A stretch of 64,000 nucleotides of DNA from Strobilurus pachycystidiatus (taxonomy: Eukaryota; Basidiomycota; Agaricomycetes; Agaricales; Physalacriaceae), in the NCBI GenBank assembly GCA_019915135.1, contig JAHLMK010000003.1, positions 992,001 through 1,056,000 on the forward strand, given 5' to 3'. This document shows, in pieces, positions 14,043-26,557 of this stretch (position 1 is the stretch's first letter; each line of letters opens with the position of its first letter). The notes under the pieces are model-generated. The model saw only the letters and a list, made by a program, of their open reading frames with translations, was not told the DNA's origin and made no database searches. A program made the position numbers and the translations under genes.

Positions 14043-14605
14043 GGGCATATTTGCAACCGCCATTTCGGAGGTTTTGGCCTGTTGTCCGCTAAATCCGAAG
14101 CGCTGATGGCAAAGATTCGGCTCTGCCCAAACAAGCATATGTGACCTTCCGAATTAAGCAACACACCCCGGTCAAATGAAGAGGACCCATTCCCGACGCT
14201 CAAGATTGACGGAGACAGTGAATAAAACAAGGAAACCAGGCGATGAAAGCGCGAGTTGATTTGTGCCGGACTCAGGTCCATAAAGGGCAGACGAATATCC
14301 GGTAAATGACATGCAAATACTGATAGTAAGTTATGGATCATGGATACAAGATTATAGGTCTCTGATTTGTCTAGAGTGGGTATACATCACTCCGACACTC
14401 TTTCTTGATAACGGGGAATGCTCGCTGGAGTGTTCAAAGGCAGACAGGTAATGGAAGGACGAGAAACGCGACGCGTCCCGCCAGGTCTCGCCTTCCCAAA
14501 CGGGTGAGTCACATCAGTCACGAATGCCCGGCACAAGCTCGGCGAGAAACCAAACGACTTGATCAAAGTTTTGAAATGGCAAAAACAGCCGTTGCAAATA
14601 TGCCC
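14043..14605. mobile_element. MITE-like element with 18-bp terminal inverted repeats and TA target duplication
   Basis: The left end GGGCATATTTGCAACCGC (14043-14060) is the inverted complement of the right end (14588-14605) with one mismatch in 18. Each end is directly flanked by TA (14041-14042 and 14606-14607), the target-site duplication typical of Tc1/mariner-type insertion. The 563-bp interior holds no transposase, so it would be non-autonomous. It sits about 100 bp beyond the TOP2 stop codon. Confidence 0.75.
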
Positions 14606-14706
14606 TACTATGATGCGAACATGTAAGAATAAGTTATCGGTAGACGAAGAGAAATAATCAGCATGAAGTAGCATAATAATACAGATAGGTGGAATATCAC
14701 ACCCAA

Positions 14707-17700
14707 TCAGTCATCGTCCAAGTCAAAGATGGAAGTATCTCCTCCATCTCCCTCGTCATCCGACAAGATATCAACATACTTCTTCACAGGAGCAGTAGAC
14801 CTCGCCGTACGCGACGCACGAGGCGGTGGCTTCGGCACTTCATCATAGTCCATCTCGTCGTCCTCGCTGTCTACCACCTTCTTGGGAGGTGGTTTCTTCT
14901 TCGGAGGCGAGGCCGGCTTCATCTTCTCCTTGAGCTTGGTCTTCTTGGCAGGCTCGCTCGAGGTCGACGAGGTAGACTTGGAGAAGAAGTCAGTCACGGT
15001 AGGTTGCCCAGCTTTCTTCTTCTTGGCCGCGGGCTTTCCGTCATCGTCGTCCTCTTCATCTTCGCCAAGACTACGAAGGGCTTATTAGCCTGTGCATCAC
15101 GCATGTTTGGAAACCAGACAAACCTCTTGCGCTTCGGCGCTGGCTTAGCCTTCGCCTTGCCCTTGCCCTTGGTGTCCACCACCACTAACTCGTCATCGTC
15201 GTCAGAGTCAATCGCCACCTTAGCAGGTGCTTGACGCCTTGCAGGCGGGCGGGCCGGAGGTTCGTCATCATCGTCCGAATCAACCTTGACCACAGGCGGC
15301 GACTTCTTCGTCGGTGGAGGCTTCACGACATCCGCCATCTCAAAATCGTCGTCAGACTCTTCCTTGGTGGGCTTCTTTGCAGCAGCAGCTTTCCTCTGAG
15401 GTTTGGCAGCCGCAGGTGGCTTGTCGTCCTCGTCATCCTCGTCCTTCTTCACCACGCGTTTGGGAGCAGGCTTAGATGGCCCAGCCCGCTTCGCAGCCTG
15501 AGCTTTGATCGGCTTGAAGTCATCGTCAGACTCTTCCGCCTTTGCACCGATCGATTTACGAGTCTTCAGAGTCGTCTGCTTCTTCTTGCCCTTGCCCTTC
15601 CCGTTCTTCGTCTCACCGGTCGTTTCCTTCACCCACGCGGTTTGAGTTTCCTGGATATCTTGTTAGACAAGGAAGTGCGAGACGATTTTTTGGTATACTT
15701 GCCTCCCACAGCTCGAGGAAGTTGTCTAGATCCCTATTCCACAGCTGTTTGGGTGAGAGCTCAAGGAGAGCAACGAGCTCAGCCTCCTTATCCTTCGCCT
15801 GCTGAAGCAGTTTATCGATCTAGACTTACCATCAGTCTCAAATTCGCCAGGTCCGGTATTTGTTGCATACCTTCTCCCTCGTCAAACTGTAGATGGGCAT
15901 GCTGAGAAGATAGTCGAAATCAGAGTCGCTACCCTCTTCCTCCTCGGCAGCCTCAGCCCCAGCATCTTCGTCATTGACGTCATCGACCGTCGCTGGTTTC
16001 TTCGTCTTGACCTTGGGGAACGGCCGGAACTCATGCTTGCGCAAGTCGACAACGATAGCGGCCTTCTTGCGTCCAGAGACAGAGAGCTGCTTGTTGACGA
16101 TCATCTGCACGAAACGGGCTTGATTCGACAGTTTCTCGAACACATTCTGCAGTTCGTTGGCCAGGAAATTCTGCGAGACGGCGTGTCAGGATATGGAGTC
16201 ATCACATAGAAAGCGTACAATACCTTTCTCTTCTGATAGTAAGCAAGGCGAATGGGATAGAACTCTTCAATAATCGACTCTGGAGAATCATACTTCTTGA
16301 TTTTCGAGTCAAAGTCGAAGAGGATCATGTTGCTTGTGCTCAGCTTGCCGGTAAGCTTGAAGTACTCCAGGAGTCCCTGAGCCTCCGCCTTTTCCATCTC
16401 CTTGGCAGTCATTTGTATGACGAAATGGACGTTCGCGTTGGCGTGGTGTTCTTGGTAGTTCTGGAAAGTGTTCAACGAGGAATCCGACGAAACACGAAGC
16501 TGGAACTGACCTTGATACCATCGTTCTTCTCCATCATCGCATCAAGCTCCGTCTTGAACTGATTGGTCCACTTATGAATGGGCAGCTCGGTAATCTCGAC
16601 AGTAGTATCGTCGATCTTGCGAACCGAACCAAGCACGTCGTACTTGTTCTTCGCCGTCTGCCGGATCTCGCCAGTAAAGCCGCGCCACCAAGGATGGATA
16701 GGTTCGAGTTCCTCGCCATTCATAAGCTTGCGGATGCCATTGACGACATCGACGGGGTTGAAGGAGGGTATAGACGTACTCCAACCTGCATGTCCGCTGT
16801 CAAAACAGAAGGAAGGAGAGAATGAATATGCTTACCTGTACCGATACCTTCGGCGCCATTCAGCAGGATCATAGGAACGACCGGCATGTACCACTCAGGT
16901 TCGATGGGATTACCGTCGTCATCCTGGGCGTTCAGGAGAGGATCGTCAGAGGGATGGAAAACCCCGCGAGCAAGCGCCATGGGTTTCGTGAAAATGTAAC
17001 GCGCAGAGGCATGGTCTTTGCCGCCTTCGTGACGCGTTCCGAACTGTCCCTCTGGCATGAGCAGGTTGACATTGTTGCTGCCGACGTAGTGTTGGGCCAG
17101 ATTGATAATCGTGGCGGCCAAACTGGCTTCACCGTGATGGTACGCCGATACTTCCGAGACGTAACCGATGAGTTGGGCGACCTAGGTAAAGTTAGGATGG
17201 CAATGGAAGGCAGTGGGCTCTGATTACTAACCTTGATTTCCTTCTTCAGGTTACGCTTGAAGACAGACCACATAATCTTCCTCTGACCGGGTTTTAAACC
17301 ATCGGCAATCGACGGAATCGAACGAATGTTATCAGCCATGGAGAATAGAATGAGCTCCTTGTTGATGAAATCGTCGTATGTGATCTCCTCCAGACGATGG
17401 TCCAGGAAAGTGCCCGGCTGATGAAGAATAAGTAACGGTCTTAGTACGCGGAGAAGGGTGATTGATTACCTTAAATTGACGAAGCCAGTCCTTCCGCTCA
17501 TCAGCCTTCTTCTTGCTGAAGGCCATATCGATCAACGCTCTTTCGTCGTTCTGCAATTCAGCGAAGGGGATGACATGCTTCGACATGTGCTTGAAATAAT
17601 CTCGGGCATCGGAATCCTTACTGGTTCCCAGACCCTGTAAAGAACGTCAGCGAGTAACGACACATGCCGTTCGAAAAGCCTACTTTGTAGTACTTCGCTA

Positions 17701-20135
17701 CCCACTTATCGGCACCAGGCGTGTTTTCGGACCATAGCTCGTACTCAGGAAGTGTGAAGAAGTCCTTGCGTTGGTCTCCTTTCGTAACCTACATACTGAT
17801 CAGGACAACGGACAGTAGAAGGTGACATGACTTACCCTAACGATGGGGGTGACGAACTCGACTAAGAATTCGGGAACCTTGAGAAGGGTGGGATAGAAGT
17901 GATCCAGATAATTGATGAGTAGGCCCTTGATATGCGATCCATCGTGATCCTGTGACGAGTTGAGAGTGGTTTCAAATAAGAAATTTAGCGACTATACCTG
18001 ATCAGTCATCAACATCAGGCGTCCGTACCGAAGACCGCCGGTATCCTTGTACTCCTTGCTGTGCTGCAAGCCCAAGATCTTCTTGAGGTTCTGGATTTCC
18101 TCGTTCTTCATGATCTGGTCGTGACGCGCCTCGCGGACGTTCAAGACTTTACCACGCAGAGGGAAGACACCAAAGTTGTTTCGCCCAACGACATCCAAGC
18201 CAGCGACGGCAAGCGCCTTGGCAGAGTCTCCTTCGGTGAGAATGAGCGTGCAATCCTTCGCGTTCTTGGTACCGGCATTGTTGGCGTCCGAAAGTTTGGC
18301 GATACCAGTAATCCTGCAAAGGTGGTGAGAAAGGAGACGCGAAGGGAAAGATGATACGTACCTGCTTCGCTTGGTACCATCAGTCTTCTTGTTTTGCTGG
18401 TCGGCCTTGAATTGCGCCCAGTTCAATATATGATCGATGATTGGCGATTTTTGAACTGGTGAGGATTAGCTATAGAAGCGATACGTGTGGAGGAGACATC
18501 ACCTTTCTTCAGGAAATCATCCGAAACAACAGGCTTGGAACCAAACTTGGACGCCTGCAGAGTCATCTGCTCCTTCGTCTGACTGTCGAAGGTCGGGTTC
18601 TCAATGAGCGCATTGACGAAGATCCACATATGGTTCTTGATCTGTGCGGCTTTCACGGTGGCGCCCTTGTTCTTCTTCGACACAGTCGAGAGGAGGAACT
18701 TTGAGATCTGGTCAGTGATGACCGCGACATGATTACCACCCTTGGTGGTGGAAACGGAGTTGGCGAAGGAGACGTGCTGGAAAGAACCTTCGGAAACAGC
18801 GAAGGCGATCTCCCATCGCTGGTCTATCTGTTCGTATATGATTGCCGGCTTGGCCTGTGCAGCAGCTGCGCCCTTGAGTTCCGCCTCCGCCTGTTGAGCT
18901 GAGCTGAGGTACAACTCAACGTATTGCTTGAAGTTCTTGATCTTGATCCGTTCGTCGTTGAGGAAGACCTTGACGTCCTTGACCGTTCCTGCGAGATCGT
19001 ACACGCGTTTGCGAAGCAAAGATGCCGTGTCCTCGTCGATAGAGTCCATGCCGAAGCGCTGGAGATCGGGTTTGAATGTGACACGAGTGAACTCGTCCTT
19101 CGCGTTCTTCGTGATCTTTGCCTTGCCGCAAACGGACATGTTGTTCGTCCATGTCTGCTTGTACTTTTGCTTGGTATTAAGCTCGGCGGTCTCGAGGGTG
19201 AATTCGTGGGAGTAGATGTTGGTGAGTTTGGCTCCGTAACCGTTGCGGCCACCGGTAAGCTTCCTCTCGTTGTCGTCGTAGTTGGATGAGGAGAGAAGGT
19301 GGCCGAAGATCATCTCCGGGACATATATCTTCTCTTTGGCGTGCATTTCGATGGGGATACCGGACCCGTTGTTGTAAACCGAGATGAGCCCCTGCTCGAC
19401 GTCAATGGTGACTTTGATGGTGTCCATGGTGGCATCCACGATCTTGTAAGACGATGAACACGCGTAGAAATCACAGAGGAAGCATGTGTCGCACCTTGCG
19501 ATCGGCAGCGTTAACGAGAATCTCGTCCACAATCTTGAAAAAGCCAGGCACGTAGGTGACTTCCCGATGGACCATGCGCTTGTTCTCCGCGTCGTACGTC
19601 CACAAGGGGGCGGTCACCGACTCTATGCTTCCAATATAGGAATCCGGGCGCTTGAGAATATGCTCCAGTTGCGTGAGCTAGTCAAAGAGTCAGTGATCAC
19701 ACATCGCCCGCCACAAGGATGGCGCACCTTCTGGTACATTTCCGTCGCGGTCTTCTTCTTGGCCGGTCCACCGGCTGCTGCAGGCTTGGAGGGCCCAGCT
19801 TCGTTGTCAAAACCATCCTCGTTGTCGAGGCCATCGTCCGCGTTCATTGGGACGTCTTCGGCATTGTCGTCGTGCTCGACCAGAACCTTCTTCTTGGGGG
19901 CGGCCCTGGGCTTCGCTGGCGCCTTGGCGGCCTTCGAAGCGGGTGCCTTCGCCTTTGCCGCGGGGGTAGCCTTTGCTGCCTTCGCCTTGGGGGCTGGTTT
20001 GGCCTGGATGAAAGCGCGTCAACATCGAGGACGACGTTGGCGACCAGGCGGGCCACTGACCTTGACGGGTGCGTAATCCTCCTCCGAGTCGGAAATGTCG
20101 TCGATGTCAAATGCCTCGGCCTCTGACGAGCTCAT
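14707..20135 (-). CDS. TOP2: DNA topoisomerase II
   Basis: This is the essential nuclear type IIA topoisomerase, which passes one duplex through another at the cost of ATP. It begins MSSSEAEAFDIDDISDSEEDYAP with an acidic then Ala/Lys/Pro-rich N-terminal tail. Domains in order: GHKL ATPase (YNNGSGIPI, then GGRNGYGAKLTNIYSHEF near 19200-19400); transducer with KGGNHV. The TOPRIM domain has LTEGDSAKALA near 18220 and MTDQDHDGSH spanning the intron near 17950-18000. The cleavage domain has SIPSIADGLKPGQRK near 17300 and FGTRHEGGKDHASARYIFTK near 17000, where the Tyr of ARYI is the expected catalytic residue. A coiled-coil gate follows. The C-terminal region (14707-15650) is rich in Lys, Asp/Glu and Ser and ends SIFDLDDD. 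About 15 small introns give roughly 1,500 residues, usual for the family. The tail is fast-evolving, as expected. No defect is seen. Confidence 0.95.
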
Positions 20136-21063
20136 CGTGAGATGTCGGTGGGGGATGGTGGTGGTTCGAATATATCGCGATCCAAACTCGTGTCGTCTGT
20201 TTAGGAATGCCACGTGACATAAACGACGCGCCTCCCGGGTGCTGGGCTCTCTAATTGCCAGTAATAGTGCCCGTTTGGCAATGTGTTGCATCCAGCCGCG
20301 GCGACTGAGCGGCGGCGGCGTGTTTGGGCGAAGGATGCGGGCGGAAGACGCGCTCGTCGGTGAAGCAGGTCAAAATTGCAGGCTTAGGTAACCAAGCCGT
20401 CTTCCCAGGCGCCACCTCAGACTCGGCACCTCGTCTGGCAGACGAGCCGGCGCGGATCACAAAGCTGGAAAAGGTCGGGCACCGACGTTTGACCCATAAG
20501 TAATCTTCAAGCGAGCTGTGCTTCCGCAGCACACCACTTGCTAAAGTACGCGCTCTTACTCACTATTCACATCGAGACGGCAGTATCTTCAGGACTGCTG
20601 TAACTCCAGTTATTCGTCTTCCCATACTTACGAGATCATGATTGGTGGGCAGCACCGAATCGACTACAGAAAAGTACAGCTAGGCTATACATGGTCTGAC
20701 ATGCATAGCTCATTAATATCGGTTATAGATTCAGGCTCGCGATTGGCTCGCGCTTCATTGGTACTAAGTATCGGCATGTAACCTTGATTTAACCCCACAA
20801 TAACCCATCCAGGCTCACGCCACAACCACGCTTATTGGTGGTGAGGAACAAGCTGACAGCAAGCCAATCAGATTTATTCCAGGTCGAAACCGCATCTTGA
20901 TTTCTACGAAGAACGACACGCGGTTCAGGGACTGGGTATCCAGGATCGGTAAGACTTGCCTCAAGAGTCATCAAGACGGGTCATGTAGACCGCATCAACC
21001 GTGCAGCATATGATTTGCCAAGCACCTATATGCTGGTCTCTGTCTCCGTGACTCTTCGCCACC
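20136..21063. other. Intergenic between TOP2 and a divergent gene
   Basis: This holds both upstream regions. CCAAT-type sequences (for example ATTGG near 20643 and 20745-20760) are present, but nothing else distinctive is seen and no exon is supported. Confidence 0.4.
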
Positions 21064-23004
21064 ATGGCTGAACTGCTCGGCCTCATTTCTTCCATCGTCA
21101 GCCTCGCTCAACTCTCCTCCAGCGCCATCCGCTACCTCAAAGCCGTTAAAGACGCTAACAAAGAATGCCAGGACATAACCCGCGAGCTCAAGATCCTCGA
21201 GACATACATCACCGACCTGAAGCGCATCCTCACTTCGCAGTCGCACGTCAAGGAAGATTGGGCCCAATCGCTTGCCGCGATTGACAGACAGGGTGGGCCA
21301 TTGCACGAGCTGATCGTTTTGTTGAAGAACCTTGAAACGAGGGTGAAACCGAAGAAGAAATTGGGCCTTTTGAAGCAGCGCGTCGCATGGGCCATCTATA
21401 GCAAGAAAGAGACTGAGGCTTTGTTGCAGTGCATCGAGAGGGTGACTGGGCTCGTGAAAGCGGCTGTCCAGCTTGACAATATGTGAGTCAGCCCTTTGAC
21501 TTGCTGCGATCCCTGAGGCCTGAAGGCTGAACCAAACTAGGAAACTTGACATAGCGATCAAGAAAGACCTCGAGAGTGTACGCGAAGCAGTCGATGAAGT
21601 TCAAGGTAGTATAAACTCGTTGGATCTACGTGTCGGTATGTTCTCTCGCCGTTTGATGTGTTCGCTCAACTCAGCCGGGAAGACTTCCAAACGACGCTAA
21701 TGATGAGATCTATTAATATGAATGATGGTTTCGCACATATCGGTCGGTCAAAAGATCACAGTTAGTCCTCTTGTTGTGTTTGACTGCCAGTCTCAATCAT
21801 TGATCCAGGTATTGACTCTATCGAGCGTGTGCGCAGTTGGTTCTATCACACAGTATCCTCATACGCTCGAGAAGGAAAGCTCGGTGATCTCGCGGCCAGC
21901 CTGCTGTCTTCGTGCAAATTGAACGGTAAGTGTCAGGGTTTCGTATCGCCTCTTGATATGGTGCCTTAGCTTTGGCAACAGAATTCTCGACGCCGCAAGG
22001 TCTTTTGAGCCAGGGGAGCGCGTTTCAATTCAAAGGCTGGCTGAACTCTATCTCAGTTGAAGATTTTGGTAATCCATTCGCCACCTTTCTCCCTGACATG
22101 CTGACAGATTTTAGGCCACAATACGTATGTCCCTCAATCGTGTATGTGTATTCAGCACACAGATCTCACTCACAGTATTATTAGCGAACACGCGTTTTCC
22201 GTCCTGCTCCAGCTCGATGACATACTGCGCTGGTACCGCTTTTCCCTGAGCACCAATGGTGTCTCTCTACCCTGGAAGTGTCTACATGACGTTGCGACCC
22301 GGCGGCGAGTCCCCAACTCATCTCACTTCTCCCTGTTTCAATCCGTTTTGTTCGAGGACGGCCTGCAGCTCATCACCTCGATGAACGACCGCTGGCACTT
22401 CGTCTCCTTCACCGCGCGCGCTAAATGGGATTTCACCAACTGGCCGGGAGGGTTCTTCCTCTCATACGCAGCCGGCGAGAAGATCCACATATTCGGTGTG
22501 CATTCCAGTGTGTGGTACGGAATCTCGGAAACGGGGTATTTGGGCTACGTCTGCCCACGGCATGTGACGGTGCAGGACTGGGAGAAGACGTCGGCGGTGG
22601 AAGTGGCGGAACTCAGTTCCGAGGACGCTTGGAGTGGGATGGATATACGCGTCAAGGCGCAGCGTGCCTTCACAGCCGTTCCGGGCGATCAGGATCAGCA
22701 ATATCCGCTTCTGGCCTACGCAGCTGGGGATATTGTTCACGTCTTTCATTCAGCAGATTATCCTGGTCCGGCGGGGTTCACGAAATACTGGTATGGAATG
22801 TCTGAATCCGACCAAAAGTGGGGATTCGTGAATCCGGAGCATCTCGAGGAGGTGTACGCGGATTGCGATGAAGAAGACTGGTACGCCACTGTATTCAAGG
22901 ATGAGGTGAGAACTGCGATTATTGATGTGGATGGCCCATGGATAGATTCGGATGTGGATGACGAAGACGGCTATCATACAGCAGAAAGTGACAACGTTGA
23001 ATGA
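21064..23004 (+). CDS. STAND-type N-terminal domain protein with two C-terminal SH3-like domains
   Basis: The start has a strong Kozak context (CACCATGG). Exon 1 gives about 140 residues beginning MAELLGLISSIVSLAQLSSS. It is an amphipathic helical module with LKAVKDANKECQDITRELKILE, very like the N-terminal domain that precedes NACHT or ankyrin repeats in fungal STAND (NLR-like) proteins. Later short exons include KKDLESVREAVDEVQGSINSLDLRV and ERVRSWFYHTVSSYAREGKLGDLAASLL. The long last exon, from about 22190, carries two SH3-like units: ARAKWDF..SYAAGEKIHIF..WYGI..GYLGYV, then AQRAFTA..LAYAAGDIVHVF..WYGMS..WGFVNPEHLEEV. It ends in an acidic tail. No P-loop was found. Exons between 21640 and 22190 are uncertain. 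SH3-based ligand binding attached to a signalling or cell-death-like N-terminal module is my inference. Confidence 0.6.
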
Positions 23005-23294
23005 ACGACTGTATTGTATTTGCACTCATTGTATCTGTACTCATACTACCCAATTGGGACTCGGACTCTTGGGCACGTTCAAGATCATTCGTTAAATTAT
23101 CTGATGTGGATGACGAGAGCGACAAAGACACAAAAGACCACTAGGCCACTATACAGCAAACAACGACACTATTTAAGCAGCGGTTGTATTGTATTTGAAC
23201 CCGACTGGGACTTTTGGGCATGTTCGTGGCAATCATGAATAGTGTTTACATTTGTAGGGTACGTAGTTTTACTATTAGTAGAACAACGGTTGAA

Positions 23295-24234
23295 TCACGA
23301 CCATCTGATACCCATTTGGTTCATCCTGACAGCCAATTGAAAGATATAGTCCAGGCTGAGTAGCATTGACGATAATCAGAAGCATCTTGAGAAAGTTGTC
23401 ACAATACAACACACCTCTCGCATTGGGTCTTGGCCTTGTGTACATCGTCACCCCAGACGTAACTAGATATCATCAGCCACCAGAACGCCACACGAAAACC
23501 TGAAAACTGACATTCCATGTCTTCTCACCAACACCGCGTACGAGTCAGGATGATTGTCCATCGCTTCCTCGAGCGTGTCCTTCAGATCTTCTTCATGCGC
23601 GGTGTTCTCGATGATAGGCACCCGTAGCGTCTCGAAGAAGCCTAGATACGGCGCCTTCTCGCCGTTTGCCTTCTGCTCTGCAGTCAAGTATCCCTTCGGT
23701 ATGCCTTTGATCTGCTCGATGTCTTTGATCTCGAAGCATGCGGAGGGACCGAATTCGCGCTCGACGAGCAGGGTGATAAGGACAGCCCACTGGGAGTGGG
23801 TGTGAATGCAGCAGCCCGCACCGCGCTTTGAGAAGGCGGCAAGGAAGAGCGGAGTGCATTGTGAGGGCTTGAACTCCGGGGTCTGGAATTGCAGGAAGAT
23901 TAGTTACGTCTCGCAGAGATCGAGAGGCGGCCTAGTTACTTTAGGCCTACACAGGTATTCGCGCGTATTCAAGTCCATGACAAAAAGGTCAGTCGGCTTC
24001 ATGAGCTCCTTCTGAACACCCGACGGGGAGATGAAGACGTGGTTGTCACGACGAATACTGGCCCCTCCACCAGTACCAGTGACCTAGTGCCCATAGGTGA
24101 ATTCAGCCACACGGAAAGAAAGAGTGGCGTACCCATCCCAAGGTATAAAACTTGGAACACAGTTCACAGATGTGGTTCGCGGGATGCTGGGGATCGTTAG
24201 AGAGAACCAAGTCGTTTGCAGAAGCTGTATTCAT
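23295..24234 (-). CDS. MDE1: Methylthioribulose-1-phosphate dehydratase (class II aldolase family)
   Basis: This is the cytosolic zinc enzyme of the methionine salvage pathway, which dehydrates 5-methylthioribulose-1-phosphate. It is the bacterial MtnB / yeast Mde1 orthologue. The chosen ATG (24232-24234) gives [20 protein letters not shown], followed by [10 protein letters not shown], then [26 protein letters not shown] after an intron. The zinc ligands HTHS lie near 23805 and the RRHG His near 23530. The C-terminal exons restore [15 protein letters not shown] and then [16 protein letters not shown] before the stop at 23295. About five exons give roughly 235 residues, normal length. The gene is divergent from the FMO gene across an 837-bp region. 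No fusion or truncation is seen. Confidence 0.92.
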
Positions 24235-25071
24235 TGCAACCTGCAGGATGGATGGCTAGTGGAGGGCCCGGAAGGAGTGATAAATCCATGCTGCCATAAG
24301 TCATCATTGATATTCATCTCAATAGTATTGTCCACGCCAATCAGGGAGGATTACAAACATACAATTGGCATAGTCTCGTTACTGAAGGGTTCCCTTTTAG
24401 GGTAGGGTCCGCTAAACGGATGGTATAACGAGACTACAATTGGCACGAGTCCGAGTCTCAATTCAGTCAAGTCAGAGCCAAGACTGGTTCAGTGTCGTGA
24501 AGAAATTCGAGGCACGCGGATAGTCCCTTCGTCCTGTTTAGTCACTAGCGCATCGACTCGGAGTGGGTCGCCAGAAGTTCATGTACAGGATCTACATCCG
24601 GGCTATCGAACGGAGGATGGTCGCAGGTGGATTCAGATGGCAGTGAAGAAGTATCTTGATGGACGACGACTAGATCACTCAGCATTTGACAGCCAACATC
24701 GCCTAGATCCTTAAGGATGACATTGCAGTCCTGAGAGAAAAACAGTTTTTTAGAGCGTGGTCAACTTGAGAGGAGGGAACAGGGAAGGAAAGCCAGGCTA
24801 AGTACACTTTGCCGGCGGCAATACGATCCGCTCATCCGACGAAAAACAACGCAGTCCCTGACTGCGCCCTTTTACAACAGTTCCCGACGCCCTTGACACC
24901 GGCGCTGGCGTCCGACAGACACATTCTACCGATGATACTCTTTCCGATGAAAGCTGGATCTAGACGATCTGGATCCAGATTGAGCGCAATGCTTTCGGCA
25001 GATGGCGACATGCTCCCGTTATTGTCGATTTCTCCGTTTATCCCTGCTTGGCTCTTTTCTTTCCTCCCACC
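24235..25071. promoter_or_regulatory. Divergent upstream region of mtnB and the FMO gene
   Basis: These 837 bp carry the upstream sequences of both genes and the 66-bp insertion near 24371. No exon was supported. No convincing TATA box was seen close to either start. Confidence 0.35.
24371..24436. mobile_element. 66-bp inverted-repeat insertion with 9-bp target duplication
   Basis: The element starts TAGTCTCGTTA (24371-24381) and ends with its exact inverse TAACGAGACTA (24426-24436). The 9 bases CAATTGGCA occur immediately before (24362-24370) and immediately after (24437-24445). Perfect 11-bp termini plus a perfect 9-bp duplication indicate transposition. The duplication length fits Mutator-like elements. 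The 44-bp interior cannot code. It lies in the mtnB/FMO divergent upstream region. Confidence 0.75.
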
Positions 25072-26557
25072 ATGGTCTCTGCGTCTCCCAAACGTGTTCT
25101 CGTCATTGGAGGCGGGCCGGCGGGCCTCGTTTCGCTCCGCAACCTGACCGATCTTGGCCAATTCGAACGCGTCGAGCTCGTTGAGCGGCGCGACGATGTT
25201 GGCGGCGTCTGGTGCGATCTGCAATCGCTCTAGTGTGGGCTTATCTTCTAAACTATTCTCAGGTACTTAGACAATCCAACGGATGGTGACTCAAAGCCCC
25301 GATGGCCATCTCCATCATATCCTGGCCTTGTCGGGAACGTCCTTCCCGAGTATCTCTCCTTCTCCCATCACCCCTTCCCCGAACCGCCTTCTACACCTCA
25401 TCAGCCATTCCCAACTCTCACAGAGACCTATAACTATCTTCGCTCATTCGCGGATCCATACTTGAAGAACGGTCAAATCAGACTGAACACAGAGATCACT
25501 GCTGTTGAGGAGCTGGCCGAAGGTGGCTGGAAGGTCGGCTTCAATGACTGGAACGCCGACGGCAAGCCTAGTGAAGAAATCTGGGACGCCGTTGTTATGG
25601 CAGTCGGATGGTACGACAACGTAGTTTGGCCGCAGACAGAGGGAATTGAAGAACTCATACAAAAGAATCTTGCCATCCACGCAAAGTGGTGGCGAGGACC
25701 AGAGGGCTATGAGGGCAAGGTAAGCAAATACTATCCCTTCATTACTCTCCATCCCAACCTCCCTGTAGCGCGTTCTCGTCATTGGCAACGCCAACTCCTC
25801 CAACGACATCGCAGCCCAGCTTGCCCCAATTGCGCAATCTCCCGTATATCGAAGTATCCGACGACCCTCCTTCCCCGGATTCCCAAATCTCCCCGACGAA
25901 CGGATACGCGACGTTGTATCCGTCGCGAAATACTCACTCGGAGAAGACAACAAAATCACAGTGACCCTCACAGATGGCACCGTCCTATCCGACATTGATA
26001 GAGTCTTCGTGGGGACAGGATATGAGCCGCGTCCCGACTTCATACACGTTCTCAATACAGACAAAGAGCCGCAGTCTCTCATGACGCCCCCACCCACGCC
26101 TCACCGCATACCCTCCCTCCATCGCTACATCCTCTATGCCCACAACCCGTCCCTCGCCTTCATCGTCTCGAGCATGTGCTACACGCCCTTCACTATCGGA
26201 GACCTACAGAGCACCTGGCTCGCTCTTGCATGGCGCGGCGAGATATCGTATCCTCAAACAGCGGAGGAGCGATTAGAGTTCGAGAGCACTCGTCTGAAAG
26301 CCATTGCTGAATGGCGTGCGTCGCTAGACAACCCCTCTGCGCTATACGTCTACGGTGTACTTGGGACTTTCGAGCAAGAGTATGCCGCGGCGTTGAAGGA
26401 GGACGTAGCTAGGGCACGTCCTGAATTGAAGGACGTACTGCCGGAGTGGAATGATGAGCGTACCAAGAAGCGAGAGGAGATGTATCCCATCAAGTACAAG
26501 TCTCTAGAATGGACTCGAGAGAAGACGCAGGGGAAGTCGTTGATACCAATAGCTTAG
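25072..26557 (+). CDS. Flavin-containing monooxygenase (FMO-like)
   Basis: This is an NADPH- and FAD-dependent monooxygenase that would oxygenate a soft nucleophile or act in metabolite tailoring. The start CACCATGG gives MVSASPKRVLVIGGGPAGLVSL with the FAD-binding GGGPAG motif at about residue 12 and ERRDDVGGVW. After an intron near 25215-25262 the exon carries YLSFSHHPFPE. VMAVGWYDNVVWP follows near 25600. After a second intron (near 25720-25767) the NADPH site reads RVLVIGNANSSNDIA. The FMO landmark VFVGTGYEPRPDF lies near 26010. Three exons give about 460 residues, normal for fungal FMOs. The second dinucleotide motif departs from GxGxSG (GNANSS), as in a number of fungal FMOs. It lies 20 kb from the halogenase, so a common pathway is unproven. 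Confidence 0.87.

Noticed and set aside
14689..15905. Long plus-strand frames opposite the TOP2 C-terminal tail
   Set aside because: They mirror the Lys/Asp/Ser-rich coding repeats of the TOP2 tail; composition alone keeps the antisense frames open.
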